From Dendrobium chrysotoxum (lineage: Eukaryota > Streptophyta > Magnoliopsida > Asparagales > Orchidaceae): a stretch of DNA of 64,000 bases. The stretch lies in contig CM034300.1 of NCBI GenBank assembly GCA_019925795.1, forward strand, positions 32,103,591-32,167,590, given 5' to 3'. The position numbers were made by a program, and so were the translations under genes. The notes under the pieces were generated by a model, which was not told the origin of the DNA, ran no database searches, and worked only from the letters and a program-made list of their open reading frames with translations. This document shows, piece after piece, positions 45,176-58,104 of this stretch (within the stretch, counting starts at the first letter, position 1; the number at the start of each line of letters is the position of its first letter).

Positions 45176-45408
45176 ATAAGTAATTCTTAAAATTCTAGAT
45201 GGATAGCAGATTAGCAAAGAAAAGCCTCAAGACCTTTTCTTTCACATTCTTAATAATCCTATGATGGTTCATACCAAGACAATTATAAAGGGTGTTATTT
45301 TTATCTAGCCATAAATACCACATAATAAGAGAGGGTATAATATTTCTGATGTGACATTTAGACTTTATAAACAAAGAGTTAAGCATAACATTAATAGACA
45401 GCTTAGCA

Positions 45409-45905
45409 TTAAAGAAATTTATTTAAAAAAATATCATAAAAATAAGTCCAGGTTTTAATAGCTAAAGGGCCTGAAAGAAAGATATGATGCATATTCTCCA
45501 CATGAAAGCAACATTGGCACTTGGATGGTAAAATAAAGCCTCTTTTAATAAAGTTATCATCAGTAGGAATTAACTTATGAAAATTCTCCAAATGTAAATA
45601 GAAATAGTGGATGGAATACTTTTATGCCAAATCATTGAGAAAATAGTAGTGACATCATTCTTAGATCTAATGGCACGGCAAGCATCCTTTAAACTGATGC
45701 CCCCATCTTTGGACAAATTGCATAATAATAAATCATTCGAGTCAGTGTTAAGGGGAAGGTTCATAATTTGTTGAATAATAGAATCAGGAATAACATTAGC
45801 AAGTTTATCATAATCCCAACAGTTCTTACTAATGAAATAATTCATCCTAACTACCGTAGTGAAAGAGGTATTAATAATGGAATTAATACAGTGAGTTCCT
45901 AGCAA
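45409..45905 (-). pseudogene. zf-RVT linker domain of LINE B ORF2
   Basis: The minus strand has NCWDYDKLANVIPDSIIQQI, GGISLKDACRAIR and IWHKSIPSTISIYIWRIF, then CQCCFHVENMHHIFLSGP, the zinc-binding-like linker found between RT and RNase H in plant LINEs. Two frames are needed (joined near 45580). Confidence 0.8.
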
Positions 45906-46099
45906 ATGATCTTGCCAAAAGAATATGTTCCCACCACCAAGCCCCCAACTAATGTGGGGCTCAACAACCCATTTAATATTGCAAAGTCTCTACCACACTT
46001 TAGAATCACCATTATTACAAAAGCATAGTGTGGGAAGCTTACCCACACAATAGTTAGTAAACATAAATTTAGCCAAAAGACTCACTTTAGCATAAAAGG

Positions 46100-46745
46100 T
46101 GTACCACAACTCGAAGAAAAAAGCATAAACCAAATCATACATACTCTTACAAACCAAGGCACCCTCATCTAGAACACCACAGCACTTGTCCTAAGTGGAC
46201 TAGATAATTTTAGAATTGCTATGGTCCCTTTCCAAAAAAAATTTATTGAAAATTTTATCAATTCTGTTACAATCTGCATGAGTAGGTTATATAGTTTGGA
46301 AGGTATAGATAGGGAAAGAGAAAAGAACACCTCTAATGAGAGTTAATATAACCCCAAAACTCAAACAAATAGAAGCCCAAGACAAAAGCTTGTTTTGCAC
46401 AGAAGTAATCAAGTCATCAAAAAGAAAAATTTTCTTCTACCTTTAAAAAGAGGAACCCCAAGGTACTTAATAGGCAAGTGACTCTGCACAAAACTAGTGA
46501 AGCCTTTGAAAGCCAAAATACGATCATTTAGGAACTTTGTTGGAGGCAATAAAATAATTGTTATGCTTATTCAGAGAAAGCGCACTAGCATTTTCAAACT
46601 TATGTAAAAAAACCAATAAGTTTATTAATCCTATTTAAAGAAGCATTAGTAAAAATGATGAAATCATTAGCAAAACGTAACTAGGAAATAGGAAAACTAC
46701 CCAAGGTTCTAAAATAGAGGCTAGGGTGATTCTCAAAGTGGTTGG
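46100..46745 (-). pseudogene. RT domain of LINE B ORF2, C-terminal part
   Basis: The minus strand gives YFRTLGSFPIS, a TAG, then LRFANDFIIFTNASLNRINK near 46620-46705, where FANDFIIF is the damaged FADD active-site motif. The fragment extends to the LTR junction with NHFENHPSL-like sequence. The rest of RT and the endonuclease are outside the window if the interruption model is right. Confidence 0.7.
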
Positions 46746-47680
46746 TGTTTGTGTTTGAAAGCGGGTTTTAAAAAATTTAGTTTTCTTTGGGGAATTTAAA
46801 AATTGGTGTTGAGTTCTAACTCTAAAATCAAACATTCCATCAGAACAAATATACCACCTCAGGAGGTGGAGATAAAATTCCACGAAGGGGTTTAGATTTA
46901 AAATTATAAATCCCATCTTGAATATCATAACAAGATTTAAGAGAGAACTTCATATGCCCCTGAAAAGTAAAGTTCAATCAAATATCGATGTACAATAATC
47001 AAGAGGAGCGATCGTTAATTTTAAATTTGAATTCATTTTAAGAAAAGATATATCTCCCCAAAGGGAGAAGATATCATTTGTCAACAATCGTTCAAACATA
47101 ACGATAATGATCGTTAGTAATTTAACTTTCCCAAAGAGGACTAATTGAGTTTTGAAAATTAGTTTTGAAAAATAAGATGTGGGTTCTAAATCTCCTATGA
47201 GTACAAGCGCTTGTAGTTAATTACATCATAGGAGACCGGAGTCTCCTACAAAAACTCTCGATTAAAACAACGGCAGAAATTTTGTATAGAGATTTTCTAG
47301 AAGTGATATCAAGGAGGTGAGTTTGGATTTTGAATAGGGATTAGATCGAGTTTTGAGCAGTTATTTTTGGAATCAAAGGAAGAGGGGCAGGAGGCACTTT
47401 GGGATTCTGAACTAATATAGAATTGTCCCGACCTAAGCTAAGTGTTGGGCTTTAAATTTTAGATTGAAAGAGAATTTAGTTTGAGTTGAGAATTTTATTA
47501 GAAATTTGGGATTATATTCCTAGAGATTGTGGTCTTATGATTAAAAAAGAAATCTGTCCTGGATCCTAAATCTAAATTTGGACACTGGAATACAGTAGTC
47601 CGAACCTAACTAATGCAATGCAAAACTTACTTACCCCAGCCTTGATTGGGGAGCCAGCTAACCACCTAGGCGATTTAAAT

Positions 47681-47954
47681 TCATGAGTTCGATCTTTTGA
47701 TACAAGAGTGGTAGGATGTTTTTATTAAAGTTTTTGAGAGTTGGGGCCAACATCTAGAGATTATCCTAAGTGGCCCCTTGACTTTTGTTGGGTGAAAATG
47801 CTAAATAAAAATATAATTCATGAGTCTAATCTTTGATACAAGAGTGGTAGGATATTTTTTTTAAAGTTTTTGAGAGTTGGGGCCAACATCTAGGGATTAT
47901 CCTAAGTGGCCCCTTGACTTTTGTTAGGTGAAAATGCTAAATAAAAATATAATT
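47681..47954. repeat. 137-base tandem duplication inside the left LTR
   Basis: Two adjacent copies begin TCATGAGTTCGATC (47681) and TCATGAGTCTAATC (47818) and both run through GGGGCCAACATCTAG to AAATATAATT. The right LTR has only one copy (about 61966-62104). Confidence 0.92.
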
Positions 47955-49619
47955 AAGATTTAGACTCACTTTTAAATTAGTTTCTAATGCAATGGATGCT
48001 GATTGACTCGATTAAATGCTTAAAATGGAATGAAGCAATTTTAAAAAGGCTTAAAAATAGATTTTATCCTAAAGATGTACAGATCCCCTTAGACAGAACT
48101 ACACCCCATAGGCTAGGTGGTCTGCCAGAACCCACAGGCGGGGATGTACCTAACAAAGGAAAAGAATAATGTAGTAATTATGAAATGAGAACTCCCGTGG
48201 GTCCCAGGCTTACTTCTTAAAAGCGTTAGAGTTTCTATGTTATCCTAAATTTTTTTATTAAAGTTTAAGTAGAAGAATTTTTTGTACCCTCACGAACCTC
48301 TGATTGAATCCAGGCTAAATAAAAAAGAACGACATGCAATCACCAAAAAAACTAAGAAAAGCAGGCAACCCTATATGTAATCAAATCAAATGAAAATACA
48401 TTAAATAGCCAAACTAATTAAATAAATCTCCATAGGTAAATTGTCTTGCTTATTATAACCCAAATTTACATAAATTAAAAGTGGCCGGGCACTATTAACA
48501 ACAACCCAGATTCTAATCCTAATATACACGCAAGTGACTTTGAGTGGGATACTCTTTATATTTAACTCCTTGGTCTTCTCCTCTTTGAGCTCCTTGGATC
48601 CTTCATGGCTGGATACCCAAATGGAAAAGGGAACTCTTCCCACGAAGGCAAGGTTACTCTTTCCGCTTTGGGTAGTAAAGTGATCCAAATTTGGAGTTCT
48701 AAATGGATTAGGACTATCCCACGAAGGGGTATCCTTTCTTCTTTAAAATCCAATCTTTGGGTCTATGTATCCCAGACTCAGAGTGCTACTTTCACAACTC
48801 AATGCTCAAATAAATTACATAAATATGAAAATGAAAATTCTAGAATCTCCTACAGAGTCATCCTAAGTATTTGAATATTAAAACATATCTCAAAAAGTTA
48901 TATATATGTGTAGAAAAGTAAACACCCTTAGCCACACTCTTTTTATTTAGGGGCCAAGCAGCTGAAGCACCTGTAGCACTTATATTTATAATTTATTTAG
49001 CCCCCTTAATTGCCCTGCATGAGTGTGGCCACCTGCAGAAAATTCAGTGAGCATCTAGATAGTTCTTAACCTAATGGTAATCTAGTCGCCCATCACATCA
49101 ATCTATAGAGTGTAGTAAAAGTAAATAAAAACATCAATCAATTTCAATCATAACATGTAATAAAAACTTGGAAAACTCGGTACACAGCAGAAAAATAAAC
49201 ACCGGCCTAGCCTAGATCTAGAGTTGGTTGTCCTAACAAACCATCTAAAGTGTGTGTAGAGGGTCGTGTGGCTGGGGTAGATCCTAAGCTGGGCAATTAG
49301 TTCAAATTATCTAATATTTGAATTTGTGGAAGGCTCAAAGAGAGGTTTAGTTAAAGTTTAAATATTATTATATTAAATTTTAAATTAAATCTATTTTAAT
49401 GGTTAAATGATTACTACCTTTTTTGCTCACCGAGGCCGTGAAGTTTATTTCATATTCCTTGAGGCTAAGTTAATAGCCTCGTAGGCCTAGGTTACCAGTA
49501 ACAATCAAGGTTAATTAAGTTGATTTAATTTATTAAAAATTAAAGGTTAATTAATATTAATTAATTTAGTTAATGATTAATTTTAAAAGTTAAATTAGTT
49601 TATATTTTTTACCAACAAG

Positions 49620-49880
49620 CTCGTGGCGTTGTGCCACTAGGCTCGAGGAACCACGCCTCCTGAGGACATAGCCCCGCAGCTCGGAGTAGTTCATCCTAAA
49701 AACCTTACTGATGTAGTTGACTTAAGGATTTTAACTTATTTAAGTAATTAAATGTAACATAGTTTTGATATTTATCACTCCATTGAATCTATCCGTGGCG
49801 TTGTGCCACCAAGCTCGAGGAACCAGGCCTCCTCAAGACACTTAGCCCGCAGCCCAAAGTAGTCCATCCGATAAACTTCA
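49620..49880. repeat. GC-rich doublet in the left LTR
   Basis: GTGGCGTTGTGCCAC, GGCTCGAGGAACCA and GCCTCCT, then CCGCAGC and GAGTAGT/AAGTAGTCCATCC, occur at about 49623 and again at about 49796, 173 bases apart. The right LTR has the same pair at about 63724 and 63899. GTGGC...GCCAC is an inverted repeat. Confidence 0.8.
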
Positions 49881-51975
49881 TCTTTAGAGTGGTTGTTATG
49901 CATTTGAGTGCTGGTTGAGTATTTTATTAGTCAAATTAAAGTTTTCTGAAATTTTAAAGAATTATTAGATTTTTAGAACTTACTGGAATTATTTAATAAT
50001 ATTAATTAAGGGGGGGCAATAGTTAACTTTTTAATTTAGAGTTAATTTTAAAATTTTTAGATTATTAATAAATATTAGACCTTATGATGAGTTGTTAGAC
50101 TATTAGTATACTCAATTTGGAGTTTTCTATGAAAAGTTATGATTTTTGAAGTTTGGGCCTAAATTTAAACTACGATTGACTAAAAAGTTGACTTTTTGAC
50201 TTTGACCAAATTTTTAAGGTTTGACATTTTTAGAAAATACTAGACCTTAATTGGAGTTGAATGACACTAATTTTGTTCAATTTGGATTTTTCTGTAATTA
50301 GTTATGAATTTTCAAAGTTTCACTAATTATTGAATTTTTGAAATTGCTTAATTAGGAAGGTTATGATCATTTTGATCCAAACTCATCCCAAACTGCATGG
50401 AATCATTGCCAAAGGTCAGGGATGACCCATGGGAGCATTTACAAGTGTTTAAAAATTATTTGGGATTTTTAATGATTTTTAATTAATTAATTTAATTAAT
50501 TATTAATTTTTATTAAAAGTTAAATTAAAGTTAAATTAGGAATCCAGTGAAGGGGCTTATATTTTTCCTAGGTAAAGAACTAAGTTCTGGTCTGTTTGAG
50601 ATATTATTTGTAATTTTTGGACTTAATATGGATTTATTATATTTTTTGAATTTTTTGATTCTTTAAAAGGGCTGAAATTTTGGGTAATTAATTTTCTAAG
50701 CTAATGAACTTCAAATTCAATGAAATTTGATCCTAAGGTATTTAAAGTCACTAAATTTGCTATATTGAAGTTTCATCTCTATTGGGTGTGTGTACAATGC
50801 CCTAGAAATTTTCAACTTTTTCTTGACTTTTCCTTAATTATTTTCCTTACGTGTCTCTACTATTCAAATGGGCTTGAAATTTGGTTTGACTAACCTATGT
50901 ACATATGCAATCACACCACCAAAGTTATGCAGCCTAATTCTGAATATTGTAAGAGTTATGAATTTTTAAAGTTTTGGGTCCAAAATGAACCCATTGCTTT
51001 GAAAATTCACATCATAGTAATTCAATGGGTATCTGACACTAAGAAAATTATAGTTCATGCTCACGATACCCAAATACCTTCCACCAAAATTTGGGGCTCA
51101 ATTGACCACTGGATTGTGAGAAAATCACAAAAAACCAATTTCAACGAAATAAGAATAGCTCACAATCTAGTAATCAAGTCAAGTCAAAATTAATTTTAAT
51201 AAATACTACGCAAAATTATCTTTCCAATGAGCTAAAAAACACTTAATTTAACGAAGAAATGAATTTACTATAAATTTTGAAAGTTATGACAATTTTTTTG
51301 AATTTTTAAGTCCATTAATAGCCGGCGCCAATCATTGGCAATGATCAACACCAAAATGGCAGCGATATGTGGCATTTTGACAAGTGAATTGATATTTATC
51401 AACCACCTATCCACGCCATCACTAACCCCGAGCCGTCCGATCAAGAAAGAAGGAAAATCAGACGGCCGAGATCGATTTGGGCCATTTTAGTTCAAAATTA
51501 ACTTGAAAAATGAAATGCTCATAACTTTCAAAATACTCATCAAAATTTAACAAAATTTTAAACGTAGGCTCATGAGAATAAGAACTTTCATTGCCTAGAG
51601 TTTAGAGACCCCATGCAATGAAATTTTTGAGCAATTTCAAATTAAAATTTAAACTTAAAATGAGTATAACATACAATCCAACTATCAGATTTTTAAGATC
51701 TTAGGCTCGTTGGAAAGCTACAATGATCCTCTACAACTTTAAAAAAGACACCAAGAGTTGGATCTTATAGGATCAAAAGTTGTGTTGGAAAATCCTCTTT
51801 CTCTATCTTGAATGCTCTATCCTCACTAAAATAGTGATTTAAGGCTTGGAAATGATGGGAAGAAGCTTAGGAAAGACTTGAAGATGGATAGAGAGGATGT
51901 GGAAGGCTCTAGGAAGGTTAGAGGATGCTGAAGTGGGAGCTTAGGTGAAAATGAACAAAGATGATGCCTTAATCA

Positions 51976-51989
51976 AGTTTCCCCCTTCC
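51976..51989 (-). other. Possible polypurine tract of the Tat-like element
   Basis: The minus strand reads GGAAGGGGGAAACT next to a TG start. It is in the right place for minus-strand orientation, but a second purine-rich run (about 52117-52140) competes. Confidence 0.35.
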
Positions 51990-52439
51990 AAAATCTCTTG
52001 ATTTTGAATGGATGGCTTAAATTTAATTAGGGAGAGTATAGATGAGTGCCAAGTGTCCCCTAAGCTGCCCAAAGTAAGGGAATAGGGTTGGTGGTGAGTG
52101 TGACCTCCCTTGGTCCATGGGAAAGGTACCTTTTCCCCCATTTGGGTGAACCAATGCTTGGCTTGGTTTAGGGGGTTGGCTTAGGGCTTCTTAAGGGAGG
52201 AAATGGTCACTTTCCATCATGTTTGAGATTAAGACATAGATTGCCAAGGTGGCTTGGTGATGTGGTCATGATTTGGCTTTTCTTTATAGGCTTGAAAGGT
52301 TCATTTTTTGACTTATTGACCCATTGACTAGTCAATGATTATTGGGCTAAGCTTTGAAAGGGTTAAGGGTCTTGTAGGAAATCATCTCAAGGGGTTTAGT
52401 GTCAAGGGGTTAAAGTTTTGAAGAAATGAATGAGATTGG

Positions 52440-52990
52440 AGAGGGGTTTGATCCTTCCAAATGGGTTGACCAAGTCAACCCAAGGGGAGCTTGACTTAGA
52501 TAAATTTTGGATATGTCAAGGGTGTCCAATTGAATGATATTGATGGGTTAAATTAGTTTAAAATAGCTTGAATGGTTAAACTTGACAAGTGTTGAATTAA
52601 AGGGTTGATTTGGTCAACCAAGGTTGACTTGGTTAACCTGGTCAAACCATGGGTTGACTTTGGGTCAAAAGGATCAAATGTTCATTTTAATATCAATGGA
52701 GATGGTGACATGCATTGGTAAGGTCATTTAGATTGAAATTGACATTCGAAACCTTAAGGGGCATTTTTGGTCAACCATAGTTGACTTAGTCAAATAGGTC
52801 AAACCAAGACTTGACTTTGGGTCCAATGTGTTCCTAATGATATTTAGGATCCATTGGGATAGTTTTTGAATGTTGATATGGGAAGGTCATGTTGAACTTT
52901 GGGGAAAAGACATAAAACCCTATAAAGGGCATTTTAGTCATTTTGACCCCTAGTCAACACTGGGTCAAATTCGGTCCAGCAAAGTGTAGG
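52440..52990. repeat. Dense TTGAC/GTCAA (W-box-like) stretch
   Basis: GGTTGACC, GGTCAACC and related motifs occur about every 15-40 bases, often as inverted pairs such as GGTCAACCAAGGTTGACTTG (52613) and GGTCAACCATAGTTGACTTA (52771). TTGACC/T is the core bound by WRKY factors. A diverged copy of the stretch lies at 13560-14080. Confidence 0.6.
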
Positions 52991-52999
52991 TTATAGATC

Positions 53000-53730
53000 A
53001 AAAAGTCATAACAAAGGTCATGGATGTGGTCGAAAGGTTTGGAAGGCATCCCAAGGTCAAATTTCACCGGATGGCAAGTCCAGTAGCATAGGCTGTAAAT
53101 ATATGAAGATTTTGCAGCCTTCAAGTTTCAATTTTATTTGTGGGGTTAGAAGTGTCAGATTGACCTCAAATTTAGAGAATTGACCCTACAGACATGTATG
53201 ATCTATATGTAATAGATAGAGCATGGGTCAGAGGCCATTTGACTTGGTTTCTAGGTGGCAAAATGTTTACCCAAAAAGGGTTTCAGGACCTAGGTCCTCA
53301 ATTCTAAAGTTTTGATTCAAAGTGTTGCATTTGGGTTGGATTTACGAGTTAAATGATTGAGATTGAACCATCCATATCAAATGAAAGATTAAAATTAATT
53401 GGATATGATTTGGAATTTTAATGAATGTTGATTGAAGGCTGGATTAAAGATTGAGTTAAAAGGTAGAGCTGGGTTTTATTAGGATTGAATTGGGTCTTTA
53501 TTAAGACCTTTATGACTAAGGGGTGGACACTTCCCCATCATTAGGTCAATAAAAAGAAACCCAAGTGGGTCCTAGTGACCTCATATAAAAATGAGCTTAA
53601 CAAATGGATCCCCAATATGTATAGTAGAATGAAGTTCTTGTGTATATATTGGCGTTGACCGAATGGAAGGGTAAAGTTTGAGACATTGATTCAAAGGGAA
53701 GAAGTGATCTAACCTTAAAGAATTATGTAG
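53000..53730. other. Non-coding 3' UTR of the Tat-like element
   Basis: No ORF. AT-moderate sequence between the W-box-like stretch and the tandem repeats; parts resemble 14080-14300. Confidence 0.5.
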
Positions 53731-53734
53731 GAGG

Positions 53735-54010
53735 TAGAACTAGAGTGGTGCCATAAATGGCGTTATCCACTACTTATGATTCTAATCCTAAGGAAAGGCA
53801 GCACCTAACTTAAAGGAAAAGAAAGGTAAAAGATAGAACTAGGGTGGTGCCACAAAGGGCGTTATCCATCACTAGTGATCCTAATCCTAAGGAAATACAG
53901 AATGTTACCTAAAGGAAGAGACCGATAGGTAGATTTAGGGTGGTGCCACAAAGGGTGTTATCCGCCAGTAGTGATCCTAATCCTAAGGAAGGGGAATACC
54001 TAGCCTTAAG
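53735..54010. repeat. Tandem repeat B, left block
   Basis: Three units of about 96-99 bases with the core GTGGTGCCACAAAGGGCGTT and TGATCCTAATCCTAAGGAA; the core starts at 53745, 53844 and 53940. A fourth copy lies at 58113, on the far side of the large array. Confidence 0.88.
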
Positions 54011-54039
54011 GAAAAGTGGGTTGATTGATCTTGTATTCG

Positions 54040-57000
54040 GGTCAAGATAGGCCTATCACAGAGGATCAGCTGGATGACCATATGGTGGGGTCAAAATATG
54101 CCCACCATAGAGGGTCAAAGATCATTTTATGGGGTCAAGATATGCCCACCATAATGATCGAAGATGGATGGTCGTATAATGGGGTTAAACATGCCCACCA
54201 CAGAGGACCGACTGGATAACCATATAGTGGGATCAAAATATGCCCACTAAAAAGAGTTGAAGATCATGTGGTGAGGTCAATATATGCCCACCATAATGAT
54301 TAAAGCTGGACGGTCGTATGATGGGGACAAATATGCCCACTATAGAGAACTGACTGGATGACCATATGGCGGGGTCAAAATATGCCCACTATAGAGGGTT
54401 GAAGATCATGTGATGGGGTCAAGATATGCCCACCACAATGATCAAAGCTGGATGGTCGTCTGATGGGGTCAAGATAAGCCCACCACAGAGGACTGGCTAG
54501 ATGACCATATGGTGGGGTCAAAATATGCCCACCATGGAGGGTCGAAGATTATGTGATGGGGTCAAGATATGACCACCATAATGATCAAAGGTAGATGGTC
54601 GTATGATGGGGTCAAACATGCCCACCACAGAGGACCGACTGGATGGCCATATGGCAGGGTCAAAATATGCCCACCATAGAGGGTCAAAGATCATGTGATG
54701 GGGCTAAGATATGCCCACCACAATAATCGAAGCTAGATGGTCGTATGATCGGGTTACGATATGCCCACCACAGAGGACCTACTGGATGACCATATGGTAG
54801 GGTCAAAATATGCCCACCATAGAGGGTCAAAGATCATGTGATGGAGTCAAGATATGCCCACCATAATGATCGAACTGGAGGGTCGTACGATGGGGTCAAA
54901 CATGCCATCCACAGAGGATTGATTGGATGACCATATGGTGAGGTCAAAATATGCCCACCATAAAAGGTCGAAGATCATACGATGGGGTCAAGATATACTT
55001 GTCATAGAGGATTGGCTGGATAACCATATGGTGCGGTAAAAATATGCCCACCATAGAGGGTCGAAGATCATGTGATGGGGTCAAGATATGCCCACCACAA
55101 TGATCGAAGCTGGATGGTCAAATGAAGGGGTCAAACATGCCCACCATAGAGGACCGACTGAATGACCATATAGTGGGGTCAAAATATGCCCCCTATAAAG
55201 GGTCGAAGATCTTACGGTGGGGTCAAGATATGCCCACCCAGCGATCGAAGCTGGATGATCGTATGATGGGGTTAAACAAGCCAACCATAGAAGACCGATT
55301 GGATGACCATATGGCGGCGTCAAAATATGCCCTCCATAGGGGTTGAAGATCTTGTGATGGGGTCAAGATATGCCCACCAAAATGATCGAAGCTGGATGGT
55401 CGTATGATGGGGTCAAGATATGCCCACCACAGAGGACTGGCTGGATGACTATATGGTGGGGTCAAAATATGCCAACCATAGAGGGTCAAAGATCATGTGA
55501 TGGGGTCAAGATATGCCCACCATAATGATTGAAGCTGGATGGTCGTGTGAAGGGGTCAAATATGCCCACCACAGAGGACCGCTAGGTGGCCATATGGTGG
55601 GGTCAAAATATGCCCACCATAAATGGTCGAAGATCATGTGATGGGGTCAAGATATGCCCACCACAATTATTGAAGCTAGATTGTCATTTGATGGGGTCAA
55701 GATAAGCCCACCACAGAGGACCGGCTGGATGTCCATATGATGGGGTCAAAATATGCCCACCATAGAGGGTCAAAGATCATATGATGAGGTCAATATATGC
55801 TCATCACAATGATCGAAGATGGATGGTCGTATGATGGGCTCAAGATATGCCCACCATAAAGGTCCTACTAGATGACCATATGGCGGGGTCAAAATATGCC
55901 TACCATAGAGGGTTGAAGATCATGTGATGGGGTCAGGATATGCCCACCATAATGATCGAAGCTGGATGGTTGTATGTTGTGGTCAATCATGCCCACCACA
56001 GAGGATCGACTGGATGACCATATGGTGGGGTCAAAATATGCCAACCATAGAGGGTCAAAGAATATGTGATGGGGTCAAGATATGCCCACTATAATGATTG
56101 AAGCTGGATTGTCATATGATGCAATCAAGATATGCCCACCATAAAGGATCGGTTAGATGACCATATCATGACGTCAAAATATGCCCACCATAGAGGATCG
56201 AAGATCATGTGATTAGGTTAAGATATGCTCCCCATAATGATTGAAGCTGGATGGTATTTGATGGGGTCAAACATGGCCACCATAGAGGACCAACTGGATG
56301 ATCATATAGTGGGGTCAAAATATGCCCACTGTAGAGGGTCGAAGATTATGTGATGGGGTTAAGATATGCCCACCACAATGATCGAAGCTGGATGGTCAAA
56401 TGATGGGGTCAAATATGCCCAACACAGAGGACTGACTGGACGACCATATGGTGGGGTCAAAATATACTCACCATAGAGGGTAAAAGATCATGTGATGGGG
56501 TCAAGATATGCCCACCATAACTATCGAAGCTGGATGGTCATATGATAGGGTCAAGATATGCCCACCATAGAGGACCGGATGGATGTCCATATGATGGGGT
56601 CAAAATATGCCCACCATAAAGCGTTGATGATCATGTGATTAGGTCAATATATGCCCACCATAATGATTGAACCTGGATGGTCATTTGATGGGCTCAAGAT
56701 ATGCCCACCATAAAGGACCGACTGGATGACCATATGGCGGGGTCAAAATATGCCCACCATAGAGGGTTAAATATCATGTGATGGGATCAAGATATGCCCA
56801 CCATAATGATCGAAGCTGGATGGTCGTATGATGGGGTCAATCATGCCCACCATAGAGGATCGACTGGATGACCATACGGTGGGGTTAAAATATGCCAACC
56901 GTAGAGGGTCAAAGAACATGTGATGGGGTCAAGATATGCCCACCATAATGATCGAGGCTAGATAGTCATATGATGTGATCAAGATATGCCCACCACAAAG

Positions 57001-58100
57001 GATCGGTTGGATGACCATATGATGGGTTCAAAATATGCCCACCATAGAGGATCGAGGATTATGTGATGAGGTCAAGATGTGCTCCCCATAATGATTAAAG
57101 CTGGATGGTCGTATGATGGGGTCAAACATGCCCACCACAGAGGACCAACTGGATGACCATATAGTGGGGTCAAAATATGCCCACTATAGAGGGTCAAAGA
57201 TCATGTGATGGGGTCAAGATATGCCATCCATAATGATCGAAGCTAGATGGTCGTATGATGGGGTCAAATATGCCCACCATAGAGGACCGACTAGATGACC
57301 ACATGGTGGGTCAAAATATGCCCACCATAGAGGGTCGAAGATCATGTGATGGGGTCAAGATATGCCCCCCACAATTATCGAAGCTGGATGGTCATATGAT
57401 GGGGTCAAGATATGCCCACCACAGAGGACCAGATGGATGTCCACATGATGGGGTCAAAATATGCCCACCATAGGGGGTCGAAGATCATGTGATGAGGTCA
57501 ATATATGCCCACCACAATGATCGAAGCTGGATGGTCATATCATGGGGTCAAGATATGCCCACCACAAAGGAACGGCTGGATGACCATATGGTGGGGTCAA
57601 AATATGCCCACCATAGAGGGTTGAAGATCATGAGATGGGGTCAAGATATGCCCACCACAACAATCGAAGTTGGATGGTCGTATGATGGGGTTAAACATGC
57701 GCACCACAGAGGACCGACTGGATGACCATATGGTGGGGTCAAAATATGCCCACCATAGGGGGTCGAGGATAATGTGATGGGGTCAAGATATGCCCACCAC
57801 AATGATCGAAGCTGGATAGTCGTATGATGCATTCAAGATATGCCCCCCTTAAAGGATCAGTTGGATGACCATATGATGAGGTCAAAATATGCCCACCATA
57901 GAGGCTCGAAGATCATGTGATGAGGTCAAGATATGCTCACCACAATAATCGAAGCTGGATGGCCGTATGATGGGGTCAAACATGCCCACCACAGAGGACC
58001 AACTCGATGACCATATAGTGGGGTCAAAATATGCCCACTATAAACGGTTAAAGATCATGTGGTGGGGTTAATATATGCCCACCATGATGATCGAAGCTGG
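54040..58100. repeat. Higher-order minisatellite array (three-part unit of about 143 bases)
   Basis: Each unit has three related subunits of about 44-50 bases, all with GGGTCAAxATATGCCCACCA. Subunit a continues CAGAGGACCGACTGGATGAC, b continues TAGAGGGTCGAAGATCATGT, and c continues TAATGATCGAAGCTGGATGG. The a-b-c order is kept through about 28 units over 4 kb, with point differences and a few irregular units (for example near 54960-55030). It lies in the 3' UTR of the Tat-like element. Short ORFs inside are accidental, since the unit is not a multiple of three. Confidence 0.95.
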
Positions 58101-58104
58101 GAGG

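Larger units (their letters stand above)
43382..46745 (-). mobile_element. LINE B, L1-type, cut by the Tat-like element
   Basis: A T-run at 43382-43390 followed by AGGGGAAACCC marks the poly(A) end, the same as LINE A. Reading leftwards from 46745 there are RT, zf-RVT and RNase H domains, then about 1.3 kb of 3' UTR. RT coding sequence runs right up to the LTR start at 46746, so the Tat-like element inserted into LINE B; the missing 5' half should lie beyond the right edge of the window. Confidence 0.82.
46746..51975 (-). repeat. 3' LTR of the Tat-like element
   Basis: It starts TGTTTGTGTTTGAAAGCGGG and matches 61023-64000 base for base over long stretches up to about 49900, where the other copy leaves the window. 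The inner end is inferred: on the minus strand GGAAGGGGGAAACT would be the polypurine tract before TGATTAAGGC, giving an LTR of about 5.2 kb, typical of Ogre. The inner boundary is tentative; an alternative lies near 52140. Confidence 0.7.

Noticed and set aside
48401..48874. ORFs in the left Tat-like LTR, with a similar one at 62504-62884
   Set aside because: The similarity arises because both lie in LTR copies. The frames are not equally long, start differently and show no known domain. Coding by the LTR is possible but unsupported.
55081..57832. ORFs on both strands across the tandem array, with repeated motifs such as MPTIEDRLDDHM
   Set aside because: They are translations of the minisatellite. 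The unit is not a multiple of three, frames break often, and both strands give equally long ORFs.
54040..58100. A CRISPR-like array
   Set aside because: Units are contiguous related subunits with no unique spacers, the setting is a plant retroelement, and no cas genes are present.
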